Assembly: GCA_021787365.1 (NCBI GenBank)
Contig: JAJYMB010000058.1
Coordinates: 1 to 64,000 of the forward strand
Direction of reading: 5' to 3'
From: Actinomycetes bacterium
Lineage (GTDB): Bacteria > Actinomycetota > Acidimicrobiia > Acidimicrobiales > Palsa-688
Length of the DNA stretch: 64,000 nucleotides
The notes under the pieces were generated by a model, which ran no database searches, was not told the origin of the DNA, and saw only the letters and a list, made by a program, of their open reading frames with translations. Made by a program: the position numbers and the translations under genes. Positions 33,718 to 41,561 of this stretch are shown here, one piece after another (within the stretch, counting starts at the first letter, position 1; each line of letters starts with the position of its first letter).

Positions 33718-34707
33718 GTGACCAACGAGGACCCGCCGCTCCTGGCTCGCAGGGTGGCTTGGGCGGACGCCGGATTGGTCGAGGGCACCGAGGTGCTGCT
33801 GTGGCCGGCCGCCAACGAGGCCGACGCAGCCGGCGGGGCGCTCCCGGCCGCTCCCGAAGGGCTGGCGGCCGTGCTTTCCTGGGTGAGGCCCGAGGTGGTC
33901 CGTTTCGAGACGGCTACCCCGGAGCCCCTCGCAGAGCTCCTCTTGGCGAGCACACTGGCAGTGGGGGGACCGGCTCGGTTCGTGGTGCGCAAGTCCTACC
34001 AGATCGGTAGCACGGCCGTGTGCGAACCTCCCGAGGAGATCTACCTCGTGGAGCGGCGCGAGCTGTTCAGGGTGCTGGTGGCGGCGCCAGTGTCTGTGTG
34101 GGCGGAGAAGGGCTCGTGCTCCGCGCATTCGCTCGACTGTTCGGCCGGCGGCGTGAGGGTCTACCTGCCCTGGCCGGTCGGGAAAGGGGCAGAAGCCGTG
34201 GTCCAGCTCGAGCTCGGTACGGGCGAGAAGCTCCGGGCCGTGGCCGCGGCCCGGCACTGCTCGCGGTATCCCGACGGCCCCTGGGTGGTCGGCTTCGAGT
34301 TCGTGAGCCTGCCTCCGTCCGGGCGCCGCCAGCTGAGCAAATTCCTCGCGCAGCAAGAGCGCCGGCTCATGCCACGGGTCAAGTCCCTCATCCTCGTGGA
34401 GTGCCGTTCGCACGGGAGGCCCGCCTTCGCCGAGGGGCTGGCAAGCGAACTGTCGCCCGGGGCGGTGGTCCTCGACCTCTACGAGGCCCACGCTCCCGGG
34501 GACGCCATGGAGGTGAAGTTCCGCCTCCGCCGTCAGAGCTTTGGTTTTTCGGGACGGGTGGTCGCTTGCACACCGGTGGCTGACGCGAACCACAAGCCGG
34601 TCCGCCACAGGGTGACAGTGTGCCTCGAAGCACCGGCCGGCCCCGCGGAAGAACAGGTCAGGAAGGCGTTGCGAGACCTCGCCCTCGAGAACCTGGCGTC
34701 CGGCTAG
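33718..34707 (+). CDS. PilZ-domain (YcgR-like) c-di-GMP receptor
   Basis: About 329 residues. An N-terminal YcgR-like half (to ~90) contains GLVEGTEVLLWP. The PilZ domain then has the c-di-GMP motifs R-x-x-x-R (RELFR within ERRELFRVLV) and D-x-S-x-x-G (DCSAGGVRVYLP), ending WVVGFEFVSLPPSGRRQLSKFL. A second, degenerate PilZ-like unit seems to follow (CRSHGRPAFAEGLASELS and so on) without the Arg motif. GTG at 33718 is preferred to GTG 33604, since the extra codons lie in repeated non-coding-like sequence. No flagellar or cyclase gene is near, so the controlled process is unknown. Confidence 0.75.
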   Translation: MTNEDPPLLARRVAWADAGLVEGTEVLLWPAANEADAAGGALPAAPEGLAAVLSWVRPEVVRFETATPEPLAELLLASTLAVGGPARFVVRKSYQIGSTAVCEPPEEIYLVERRELFRVLVAAPVSVWAEKGSCSAHSLDCSAGGVRVYLPWPVGKGAEAVVQLELGTGEKLRAVAAARHCSRYPDGPWVVGFEFVSLPPSGRRQLSKFLAQQERRLMPRVKSLILVECRSHGRPAFAEGLASELSPGAVVLDLYEAHAPGDAMEVKFRLRRQSFGFSGRVVACTPVADANHKPVRHRVTVCLEAPAGPAEEQVRKALRDLALENLASG

Positions 34708-35813
34708 GCCGGCGCCAAGTCCTTCTTGGCGGCACGTGCGGGTTTGGGCCTCGTCCGCCGCGCCTCGAGGCCGGCCCAAAGCGCCAGCAGGAGGAGCGCC
34801 ACGGTCGCGCCCAGGTCCACGTACCAATAACCGGTCAGTGAAACCCTGGAGGCAGAGAGTTTGACCTCGGCGGTGTTGGGGGTGCCGAGCAATTGCGATA
34901 TGGGCTCGCGGACCTGGACGGCCCCGGATATGACCTGGGAGGCGAGGGCTATGGCTGCGCCCACGGTGGCCCAGGCGCCGACCACGGCGTCGCGCCAAAA
35001 GGCGGCTACCACTACGGCGCAGCCGATGGCCAGGCCGGCAACGATTTCCCCAGCCATGATGGCGGTTGGCTGGTTGAACGCATTGCCGAGGTTGATGTCC
35101 CTCACCTGGCCCGTGGCATAGACGAGGTGGTAGTGGTCCCAGCTGGGCCAAAAAGCGGCTACGGCAACGATGGCGACCATGGCCGACAAAAGGGCGCGCA
35201 CCGTCGAGATGGTGGCCGGCCTCGGCCCTGGGTAGGGCGTCTGCGACCCGGGCTCGGAGTACGCTGGCTGGGAGTACGGGTGGGAGAACGGCTCTTGCCG
35301 GGCGAGGCGGGTGTCGTTTGTCACCGGTGGGGCCGTGCCGGCGCCGTAGAGCACGCCGGCGAGCCCGGAGGCCAGGCCGGCGATGGCGAGCCAGATGCCC
35401 GCCGCGCTCCCGTTGGAGACCTGGAACCCGATCGTCAGGTCGGTCACGACGAGGCCCACTTCGACCGCGCCGAGACCTGCCCCGAGCGCCACGCCGCCCC
35501 GGGGCGACCACCGGGTGAGAACGGCCAGCGCCGCCAGCGCCCAGCCCACTTCGAGGCAGATGTAGACGGCGGTCTCGTAGGGTACCTGCACGACAGGGGT
35601 GGCGGGGCTGCCCGGGTAGGCCGGGAACATGGCACCGATGTGCAGCCCCACGCTCGCCGCCATGAGGCCGCCCGTCACGAGCGTCGCCGGCCATGTGGGG
35701 CGTGGCCGGCTGCCGGCCTTCGACGCTGGGCCTGGCGTCGGGTGCTGTACAGGCTGCGCCGGCGGAGGCAGGGTTGTCACCTGCTCACTCGGCCATGGGG
35801 GAGACATGCTCAC
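34704..35813 (-). CDS. Multi-pass membrane protein of unknown function
   Basis: 369 residues. A Pro-rich cytoplasmic N-terminus (to ~45) leads to a first block of about four membrane helices (LVTGGLMAASVGLHIGAMF, YICLEVGWALAALAVL, GGVALGAGLGAVEVGLVVTDL, GIWLAIAGLASGLAGVLYG). A polar Tyr/Pro/Ser linker follows (SHPYSQPAYSEPGSQ), then a second block of about four helices (ALLSAMVAIVAVAAFW and so on). The C-terminus is basic (KPARAAKKD). I do not recognise the family. It converges with the PilZ gene with a 4-bp overlap of the 3' ends and is followed 74 bp away by no same-strand partner. Confidence 0.7.
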   Translation of the reverse strand: MSMSPPWPSEQVTTLPPPAQPVQHPTPGPASKAGSRPRPTWPATLVTGGLMAASVGLHIGAMFPAYPGSPATPVVQVPYETAVYICLEVGWALAALAVLTRWSPRGGVALGAGLGAVEVGLVVTDLTIGFQVSNGSAAGIWLAIAGLASGLAGVLYGAGTAPPVTNDTRLARQEPFSHPYSQPAYSEPGSQTPYPGPRPATISTVRALLSAMVAIVAVAAFWPSWDHYHLVYATGQVRDINLGNAFNQPTAIMAGEIVAGLAIGCAVVVAAFWRDAVVGAWATVGAAIALASQVISGAVQVREPISQLLGTPNTAEVKLSASRVSLTGYWYVDLGATVALLLLALWAGLEARRTRPKPARAAKKDLAPA

Positions 35814-35887
35814 GAACTCATCTTGGCCCAGTTGTCCCTCCTGGAGGCCGGGCGGGCCCGAGGGGTACTTGGATTTTTCTCAGGTTC

Positions 35888-36538
35888 TCAGAGGTTTCTC
35901 ATGAGCTGGTAGACCCCGGCCAGGTCGTCGTTGGCCTTTTGTGGCAGGGGTACCGGGCCTCCGAGGGCGCGCGCACCCCAGGCGATCTGGGCTGTGCGTT
36001 CGACGAGGGCCACGATGTGGAGGGCCTTTTCCGGGGTCGGGCCCACTGCGACCATGCCGTGGTTGGCGAGGAGCGCCGCCCCTCGGCCCTCGAGGGCCTT
36101 CACCGCGTTTTCGCCCACGCCTGGCGAACCCGACATGGCGTACTCGGCGCAGCGCACGTCCCCGCCGGTGTAGATGGCTAGCTCGTCGACACAGGCGGGG
36201 ACGCCCTGGTGGGCGCAGGCGAACATCGTCGCCCACACCGGGTGGGCGTGGATCACCGAACCGACGTCCTCGAACGCCCGGTAGCACGCGAGGTGCAACT
36301 GGATCTCCGAGGTCGGGCTCCGGCCCTCGGTTTTTTCGAGCACGGTACCGTCCGGGCCGACCAAGACGAGGTCGGAGATCACCATTTCCTCGTAGCTGAC
36401 AGACGAGGGTGTGCAGACGATGTTGCCGTCTTCGAGGCGCGCCGAGATATTGCCGGACGTGCCTTCCACGAGCCCTTTGTGCAGCATTTCCTTGGCGGTT
36501 GCGAGGACCGCCTCGTGGGCGTCGGCGACGCTTTTCAT
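35888..36538 (-). CDS. Class II (L-fuculose-phosphate-type) aldolase
   Basis: 216 residues with the class II aldolase/adducin zinc fold. GLVEGTSGNISARL is the phosphate-binding loop, RSPTSEIQLHLACYR holds the catalytic Glu, IHAHPVWATMFA the two zinc His, and LLANHGMVAVG the third. It should cleave a sugar-1-phosphate such as fuculose-, rhamnulose- or ribulose-phosphate into dihydroxyacetone phosphate and an aldehyde. Its ATG overlaps the stop of the dehydrogenase gene (ATGA), so the pair forms an operon; the FGGY kinase is divergent. Together they suggest a pathway for a deoxy-sugar or sugar acid. Confidence 0.88.
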   Translation of the reverse strand: MKSVADAHEAVLATAKEMLHKGLVEGTSGNISARLEDGNIVCTPSSVSYEEMVISDLVLVGPDGTVLEKTEGRSPTSEIQLHLACYRAFEDVGSVIHAHPVWATMFACAHQGVPACVDELAIYTGGDVRCAEYAMSGSPGVGENAVKALEGRGAALLANHGMVAVGPTPEKALHIVALVERTAQIAWGARALGGPVPLPQKANDDLAGVYQLMRNL

Positions 36539-37548
36539 TTCGCGAGGACCTCCGGGTTGACGACGTAGTTCGGGGTCTGGCCGGCGAAGAGGAGCTCGAG
36601 GTCGTCGGCTACCATCTGTGCCCCCCTCGCCTCGGTCTCGGCGGTCGCACCTCCTATGTGGGGTGTGAGCACGACGTTCGGCATTGAAGCGAGCGGGTGG
36701 GCTTCGGGCAGTACCTCCCCCTCGAAGTGGTCGAGGGCGGCGCCGCCGAGGTGCCTCGACTGGAGCGCCTCCACCAGGGCGTCCATGTCGTGGAGCTTGG
36801 CCCGGGCGGTATTGAGGAAGAGTGAGCCGGGACGCATCCAGGCAAACTGTTCCCGGCCGAAAAAGCCGGCCGTTTCGGGGGTCACGGCCGCGTGCAGGGA
36901 GGCGAGGTCTGCTCCGCGGACGGCCGCCTCCATGTCGTCGCCGGCTTCGGCCACGTAGGGGTCGTAGGTCTCGACCTCCATGCCGAGCGTCCGGAGGCGC
37001 CAGGCGAACGCGCGCCCGACTGCCCCGTAACCGATCACGGCCGCCCGCCGGCCAGCCAGTTCGAAGCCCCGGAACCGCTGGTAGGGGATCGTGCCGTCGC
37101 GGAAGACCTCGTTTTGGCGGACGTCTCGGTCTGCCGGCAGGACATGGCGGGCGAGCACGATGGCCAAGCCGAGGGCGAGCTCGGCGACGGCGTCGGCGTT
37201 GCGGGCCGGCGTCCGTAGGACGGGTATGCCGGCGGAGGTGGCGCCGGCGACGTCCACGTTGTTGGGGTCACCGCGGGTCGCGGCTACAGCGAGGAGGGGG
37301 AGATCCCAAACCGGGCCGCTCACGAAGTCGGCTTCGACCACGGCTATGTCGGCACCCTCTTTTTCCAGGCGTTCGGCCAGGGCGGGGCCGTCGTAGAGCT
37401 TGAGCGGCTCCTGTTCGGTCCAGGGTTCGTAGACGACGTCTGCCAGTTCTTTCAGCTTCTCGAACCCAGGGCCGCGCATCGGGGCGGTCACGAAGGCGCG
37501 GTGCCTCCGGGTGCCCTGGTGGCGCGGGCCGCGCATCGGCTCGGTCAT
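36535..37548 (-). CDS. D-2-hydroxyacid dehydrogenase (phosphoglycerate dehydrogenase-like)
   Basis: 337 residues from ATG 37548. The NAD-binding fold starts at RRAAVIGYGAVGRAFAWRLRTLG (GxGxxG), with NTARAKLHDMDALVEAL carrying the conserved Arg region, the acidic ALDHFEGEVLP and the catalytic-His segment LTPHIGGATAET. GTG at 37491, giving a start of VTAPMRGPGFEKL, agrees best with related proteins. The codons before it contain a partial duplication of the same region (MTEPMRGP next to VTAPMRGP). A longer frame upstream runs antisense through the kinase start. It is the first gene of the operon with the class II aldolase. Confidence 0.82.
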   Translation of the reverse strand: MTEPMRGPRHQGTRRHRAFVTAPMRGPGFEKLKELADVVYEPWTEQEPLKLYDGPALAERLEKEGADIAVVEADFVSGPVWDLPLLAVAATRGDPNNVDVAGATSAGIPVLRTPARNADAVAELALGLAIVLARHVLPADRDVRQNEVFRDGTIPYQRFRGFELAGRRAAVIGYGAVGRAFAWRLRTLGMEVETYDPYVAEAGDDMEAAVRGADLASLHAAVTPETAGFFGREQFAWMRPGSLFLNTARAKLHDMDALVEALQSRHLGGAALDHFEGEVLPEAHPLASMPNVVLTPHIGGATAETEARGAQMVADDLELLFAGQTPNYVVNPEVLAK

Positions 37549-37609
37549 GAGCGCGCGCTGGCTCCCGAAGTCCTGGGGGCGGTAGCCACGCTTGTAATAC
37601 TGTCCGAGC

Positions 37610-39127
37610 ATGACCGGGCAGGCCCAATCCGCCGGCAAGGAGCGGCTGTCGGCCGGCAAGGAGCGGCTGTCCGCCGGCAAGGAGCGGCTGTCCGCCGGCA
37701 ACGAGCGGCTGTCCGCCGGCATCGACATCGGCACGACGGCCGTCAAGGCGGTGGCCGTCGACGAGGACGGCAACGTGGTGTGGCGTACCCGCGTGGCGAG
37801 CGCTTTGTCGGTGGGCCCGGGCGACCGTCTGGAACACGACGCCGTGTCCACCTGGTGGGAGGCTCCCCGGGCCGCCCTCCGCGCTCTGGCCAAGGGCCTC
37901 GAGGTGCCGGGGCCGGGCAACCAAGGGGGCCAGGAGGTCGGGCAGCGACTCGAAGCGGTTGCCGTCTCGGCAATGATGCCGTCAGTGGCGCCCGTCGACG
38001 AGCGTGGTAGGCCGATAGGCGCGGGGTTGCTCTATGGGTCGGCTGGCCCGGCTGGCCCGGGCGACCCAACGTCGAGCGACGAGATGGCGCGGCTCGCCGC
38101 CCTGGCCGCCTCCGACTGGCCGGGTGCATCGGGGTACTGGCCGGCGCAGGGGATCGCCAACGCCTCGCTCGGAGGCCAGGGCGTCATCGACCTCGCGTCC
38201 GCTTTCGCTGCGGGCTCGCTGTTCAACGGTGCGGGTTGGGAGGAACGGGCCAGTCAGGCCGTCGGGCTCAGTGCCGCTCAACTTCCCCGGGTCGTCGTCT
38301 GGGGAGAAGCCCTGGGTGAGCTCGGCTCGCTCGGCGGAGAGCGAAGCCGCGCTCAGGCGGTGCTCGGAGCAGGCTCCGTGGACGGGCTCTGCGAGCAACT
38401 GGTAGCCGGCGTGAGCGCTCCGGGCGACGTGCTCATCACGCTCGGGTCCACCTTGGTGGTGTGGCTCTGCGTACCCGGTTGGCCCGAGGAGGTCCCCGCT
38501 GGGCTGTGGAGGGTGCCACACCTGGCCGGCGGGATGGCCTTGGTGGGAGGGGCCAGCAATGCCGGGGGCCTGTGGGCGGACTGGGCCGACAGGGTGTTGC
38601 GGCCCGCCCCCGAGGGCAGTCGCGCCGGGGGGCTGTCGCCAGATGGTGTGCCTCTGTGGTGGCCCTGGGCGCGGGGCGAACGGGTTCCTTGGCACGACGC
38701 GTCCTTGCGGGTCGGGTTGTCCGGCGGCCATCTCTCGCACGGGTCGGCGCACCTTAGGAGGGCAGCGTTCGAAGCGACCGGCTTCGTGGTCCGCCACATA
38801 GTCGGCCTGGCGAGCGCGTGCGGGACGGTGCCGCGCCGCTACGTCGTGACTGGGGGCGGCGTTGTGAACCAGGAGTGGCTGCGAGCGCTGTGTGAAGTGC
38901 TCGGGGCGCCAGTGCTCCCGATGGCTGTGCCGGAAGGTGCGGCCCTCGGGGCCGCCTTCCTGGCTCGCATGGCGGCGGGGCTGGAGACCTCGCTCGCCGA
39001 CGCCGGCCGGTGGTCGCGCTGGGCCGCGCCGGTCGAGCCGCGCCCGGAGTGGGCAGAGGCAGCCGGCGAACGCTACGAGCGCTGGGCCGAGGGCCTCCCG
39101 GCACGTGGGCCGGCGCCCGGGTCCTAG
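37610..39127 (+). CDS. FGGY-family carbohydrate kinase (xylulokinase/gluconokinase type)
   Basis: 505 residues. After a repeat-encoded N-terminus of ~35 residues (SAGKERL units), the kinase begins IDIGTTAVKAVAVDEDGNVVW, the ATP phosphate-1 loop. The second domain has DVLITLGSTLVVWLCVPG, MALVGGASNAGGLWADW, and YVVTGGGVVNQEWLRALCEV with the adenosine-binding GGG. The protein phosphorylates a sugar or sugar acid; xylulose, gluconate or a ketose matching the neighbouring aldolase are candidates. ATG at 37610 overlaps on the opposite strand the potential start region of the dehydrogenase gene, so the divergent genes share a very compact control region. Confidence 0.87.
   Translation: MTGQAQSAGKERLSAGKERLSAGKERLSAGNERLSAGIDIGTTAVKAVAVDEDGNVVWRTRVASALSVGPGDRLEHDAVSTWWEAPRAALRALAKGLEVPGPGNQGGQEVGQRLEAVAVSAMMPSVAPVDERGRPIGAGLLYGSAGPAGPGDPTSSDEMARLAALAASDWPGASGYWPAQGIANASLGGQGVIDLASAFAAGSLFNGAGWEERASQAVGLSAAQLPRVVVWGEALGELGSLGGERSRAQAVLGAGSVDGLCEQLVAGVSAPGDVLITLGSTLVVWLCVPGWPEEVPAGLWRVPHLAGGMALVGGASNAGGLWADWADRVLRPAPEGSRAGGLSPDGVPLWWPWARGERVPWHDASLRVGLSGGHLSHGSAHLRRAAFEATGFVVRHIVGLASACGTVPRRYVVTGGGVVNQEWLRALCEVLGAPVLPMAVPEGAALGAAFLARMAAGLETSLADAGRWSRWAAPVEPRPEWAEAAGERYERWAEGLPARGPAPGS
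37628..37720. repeat. 21-bp tandem repeat in the 5' end of the kinase gene
   Basis: Four units of TCCGCCGGCAAGGAGCGGCTG (second unit TCGG, fourth unit AACGAG) plus nine bases of a fifth encode SAGKERL repeats ahead of the catalytic domain. Three of the four units carry AAGGAG, a Shine-Dalgarno-like sequence (the fourth has AACGAG). The unit length keeps the frame, so copy number can vary without loss of the kinase. Confidence 0.85.
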
Positions 39128-39142
39128 AACCGTCCTAGAACC
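39121..39142. repeat. Two 11-bp copies across the kinase stop codon
   Basis: GTCCTAGAACC is present twice in a row and the first copy contains the TAG stop of the kinase gene. Confidence 0.7.
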
Positions 39143-39599
39143 GTCCCGAACGGCTGCCGGAGCGTCAGGCTGCCACGTTGGGGCCATGAGTTCTCGGCAC
39201 TCTGAGCGGCGGTTAGGGTGCACAGCGTAGTAATCATCAGCTCAGCAGGACTCGGGCAAGGCCGTACACGGTTCGCACGCGCAAAAACCAGGTGGATGTG
39301 CGGCAGCGAAGGCCACATTTGTCGGAAATCTGCCCGTTTTGGCGTCAGGAACCTATGGATGTGCGGCTAACGACTTCACATCGGTTGGTTTTCTGCGCGG
39401 ACTTGGTGTCCCACGGCCGGCGGGAGCCGCGCGGCAAAACGGGACCCGCGCAAAGCAGGGGACCGCGGGCAAGGCCGCGGGCCAAACAGCGGGGCCGCGG
39501 GCCAAACAGCGGGGCCGCGGGCCAAACGGCAGTTGCGCCAAGGGGCCCGCCCTCAGCCCCGGGAGCCGCCTAACGTCGCCGGCGCCGTTACCCTCGATT
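39128..39599. repeat. Intergenic region before ribF with 20-bp repeats
   Basis: This 470-bp gap has no supportable gene. It contains about three copies of a 20-bp unit (GCCGCGGGCCAAACAGCGGG) at 39474-39533 and a repeated TGGATGTGCGGC at about 39293 and 39356. An open frame continuous with ribF crosses it, but codons before 39600 show no similarity to RibF. Confidence 0.55.
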
Positions 39600-40586
39600 G
39601 TGGTGCGAGCCGTCTTCTACCCCTCCGAGTGCGCCTCGTCGGGCGAAGAGCTGCCCGGGCTGGAACGGGGCACGGCGGTCACGATCGGCGCATTCGACGG
39701 CGTTCACCTGGGTCATCTTCACCTGATCGAGCGGGTAAGGGCGGCGGCGAGCGAGGCCGGTGCCGTGCCGGCAGCCGTCACCTTCGACCGCCACCCGGCG
39801 AGCGTCGTGCGGCCCCAGTCGGCCCCGCTACTGCTCACCTCCCTCGAGTACAAGCTCGAGCTGTTGGAGCAGGCCGGCATCGAGCTGGTGCTAGTGCTCG
39901 AGTTCGACGCGGCCAGGGCGACCGAGCCGGCGGAGGACTTCGTCGCCGAAGTGCTAGTCGGCTGCTTGCATGCCCGGGCCGTGGTCGTCGGTCATGACTT
40001 CCACTTCGGCCGCAACCGGGAAGGTGACGTGGCCTTGCTCCAGCGCATGGGGGCTCGGCTCGGCTTCGACGTGACCGGTATCCGGCTGGCCGGGATGAGA
40101 GGACCGGGAGGAGAAGAGCCGATCTCGTCCACCCGAGCCCGCCGGCTGCTGGCTGCCGGCGAGGTGCGCGCCGCGGCCGCTCTGCTCGGGCGCTGGCACC
40201 GCCTCCAGGGTGTGGTCACCCATGGCGACAAGCGCGGCCGGGAGCTCGGCTTCCCTACCGCCAACCTCGCGGTGGGCCGGGACATGCAGCTTCCCTTGGA
40301 CGGTGTGTACGCCGGCTGGTACCTGCGGCCCGACGGCACCCGCCACCAGACGGCCATCTCCGTCGGGCGCCAGCCGACGTTCTACACCGAGCGCGACTTT
40401 TCCCTGGTAGAAGCGTACCTGCTCGATTTTCAGGGTGACCTGTATGACGAGCTCGGGACCGTCGAGATCGTGGAGCGCTTGCGGGGCCAGGAGAAGTTCC
40501 CCTCCGTCGAGGCCCTTATCGACCAGATGACGAGCGACGTGGCCCAGACCCGGCGGGTCCTTTCCGTAGCGGCGCCACGCCGCTGA
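39600..40586 (+). CDS. ribF: Bifunctional riboflavin kinase/FAD synthetase
   Basis: 328 residues. The N-terminal FAD synthetase domain has TIGAFDGVHLGHLHLIERV (nucleotidyltransferase G-x-F-D-G-x-H-x-G-H), then VVVGHDFHFGRNREGDV and ISSTRARRLLAAGEV. The C-terminal riboflavin kinase domain has GDKRGRELGFPTANL, GVYAGWY and SVGRQPTF. It converts riboflavin to FMN and FAD. GTG at 39600 or 39603 is chosen; TACCCT (39589-39594) lies 5 nt upstream and may be a -10 element. In many actinobacteria ribF precedes rpsO-pnp as here. Confidence 0.93.
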   Translation: MVRAVFYPSECASSGEELPGLERGTAVTIGAFDGVHLGHLHLIERVRAAASEAGAVPAAVTFDRHPASVVRPQSAPLLLTSLEYKLELLEQAGIELVLVLEFDAARATEPAEDFVAEVLVGCLHARAVVVGHDFHFGRNREGDVALLQRMGARLGFDVTGIRLAGMRGPGGEEPISSTRARRLLAAGEVRAAAALLGRWHRLQGVVTHGDKRGRELGFPTANLAVGRDMQLPLDGVYAGWYLRPDGTRHQTAISVGRQPTFYTERDFSLVEAYLLDFQGDLYDELGTVEIVERLRGQEKFPSVEALIDQMTSDVAQTRRVLSVAAPRR

Positions 40587-40650
40587 AGGTGCCGGTGCCC
40601 GGCGCGGACGATCCGCGCGAAGTCCGCTAGTTACGAAACAACGTCCTGGC

Positions 40651-40685
40651 GCACCCAGAAGCAACGCCGGCGAGCTTCTGGGTGC
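40651..40685 (+). terminator. Strong hairpin after ribF
   Basis: GCACCCAGAAGC (40651-40662) pairs perfectly with GCTTCTGGGTGC (40674-40685) around an 11-nt loop. No T-run follows, so it would be a T-poor actinobacterial terminator or an mRNA-stabilising stem. It lies 64 nt after the ribF stop. Confidence 0.6.
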
Positions 40686-41054
40686 AGTCGTGTCTCAAGG
40701 GTGCAATGGGCGCTACCAGGGGAACCCCTGCTGCACCGAGAAGGCATATATGCACCGAGATGGACGTACCCGGACCTGCTAGCGGTCGGCCACCATGACG
40801 CTCGGCCGCCGCCACCGGCCCGGGCACGTTCTGGAAGGCGGCCCGCCAGGCATGGCCGCACCCCCGCCGGCCCACGCCGGCCCCACGCCCCCCAGCCTCG
40901 GCCGGGACAGCCCTTCGACCTGCTAGCATGACCGTCGGCGCTAACCGAGCAGTTCGTGGACGGCCCTTCCCGGCCGCGGTATGCGTTCAGCCAGGCGCCA
41001 GCTAGTCCCAGCGTATTACTACTGCAAGCCAGCCCGAACCGAGGAAATCGAAGC
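40686..41054. other. rpsO upstream region
   Basis: No gene is supported here. It contains a short inverted repeat AGGGGAACCCCT (about 40718) and two copies of TGCACCGAGA (40732-40741 and 40751-40760) around GCATATATGC. The rpsO promoter should lie here but I cannot fix it; TAGCAT at about 40923 and TATTAC at about 41014 are weak candidates. Confidence 0.35.
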
Positions 41055-41312
41055 ATGCCCGACAAAGCGGCGACGATCGAGACGTACCGCCTCCACGAGA
41101 CCGACACAGGGTCCCCGGAGGTCCAGGTCGCCCTGCTCTCCGAGCGCATTGCCCACCTGACCGAGCACCTGAAGGCCAACAAGCACGACCACCACTCGCG
41201 CCGCGGCCTCATGATGCTGATCGGGCGGCGCCGGCGGCTGCTCGACTACGTGAGGAAAAACGACGTCGAGCGCTACCGCAATTTGATCAATCGGCTGGGG
41301 CTGCGCCGCTGA
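41055..41312 (+). CDS. rpsO: 30S ribosomal protein S15
   Basis: 85 residues, the usual length. Conserved S15 features are [36 protein letters not shown] and a C-terminal [20 protein letters not shown]. It binds 16S rRNA at the central three-way junction early in 30S assembly. ATG at 41055 is preceded by GAGGAAATC. It heads the conserved rpsO-pnp pair; a hairpin terminator lies between the two genes. Confidence 0.97.
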   Translation: MPDKAATIETYRLHETDTGSPEVQVALLSERIAHLTEHLKANKHDHHSRRGLMMLIGRRRRLLDYVRKNDVERYRNLINRLGLRR

Positions 41313-41481
41313 GCGGGCCAGGCGGGCCGTGGTCAGCTGCCAGTCGAGGGCTTCCCACCCACCGAGCGGCGAGAGCAAGGCCGCACGAGCGAGGAGCAAG
41401 GGCGGAACGAGCGAGCCGCCCGGTCCCCTGCGGGGGGAGTCGTCAACTGACAACTGGCTCGGCCTTTCCTGTGGCCCGTGG

Positions 41482-41507
41482 GACGCCCCGACCGGGGCGT
41501 CTTTATT
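41482..41507 (+). terminator. Intrinsic terminator/attenuator between rpsO and pnp
   Basis: GACGCCCC (41482-41489), loop GACC, GGGGCGTC (41494-41501), then TTTATT. This is a textbook rho-independent terminator, rare in such GC-rich DNA. It would allow rpsO to be expressed above pnp with partial read-through. Confidence 0.8.
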
Positions 41508-41510
41508 AGT

Positions 41511-41532
41511 GCCGCCGGCGGGTGCCGGCGGC
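41511..41532 (+). promoter_or_regulatory. Hairpin in the pnp leader
   Basis: GCCGCCGGC (41511-41519) and GCCGGCGGC (41524-41532) form a 9-bp stem with a GGGT loop, ending 9 nt before the AAAGGAGGA ribosome-binding site of pnp. In enterobacteria a pnp-leader stem is cleaved by RNase III for autocontrol; a similar role here is inference. Confidence 0.5.
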
Positions 41533-41561
41533 TCTGGCCAGAAAGGAGGACTCTGCCTGTA

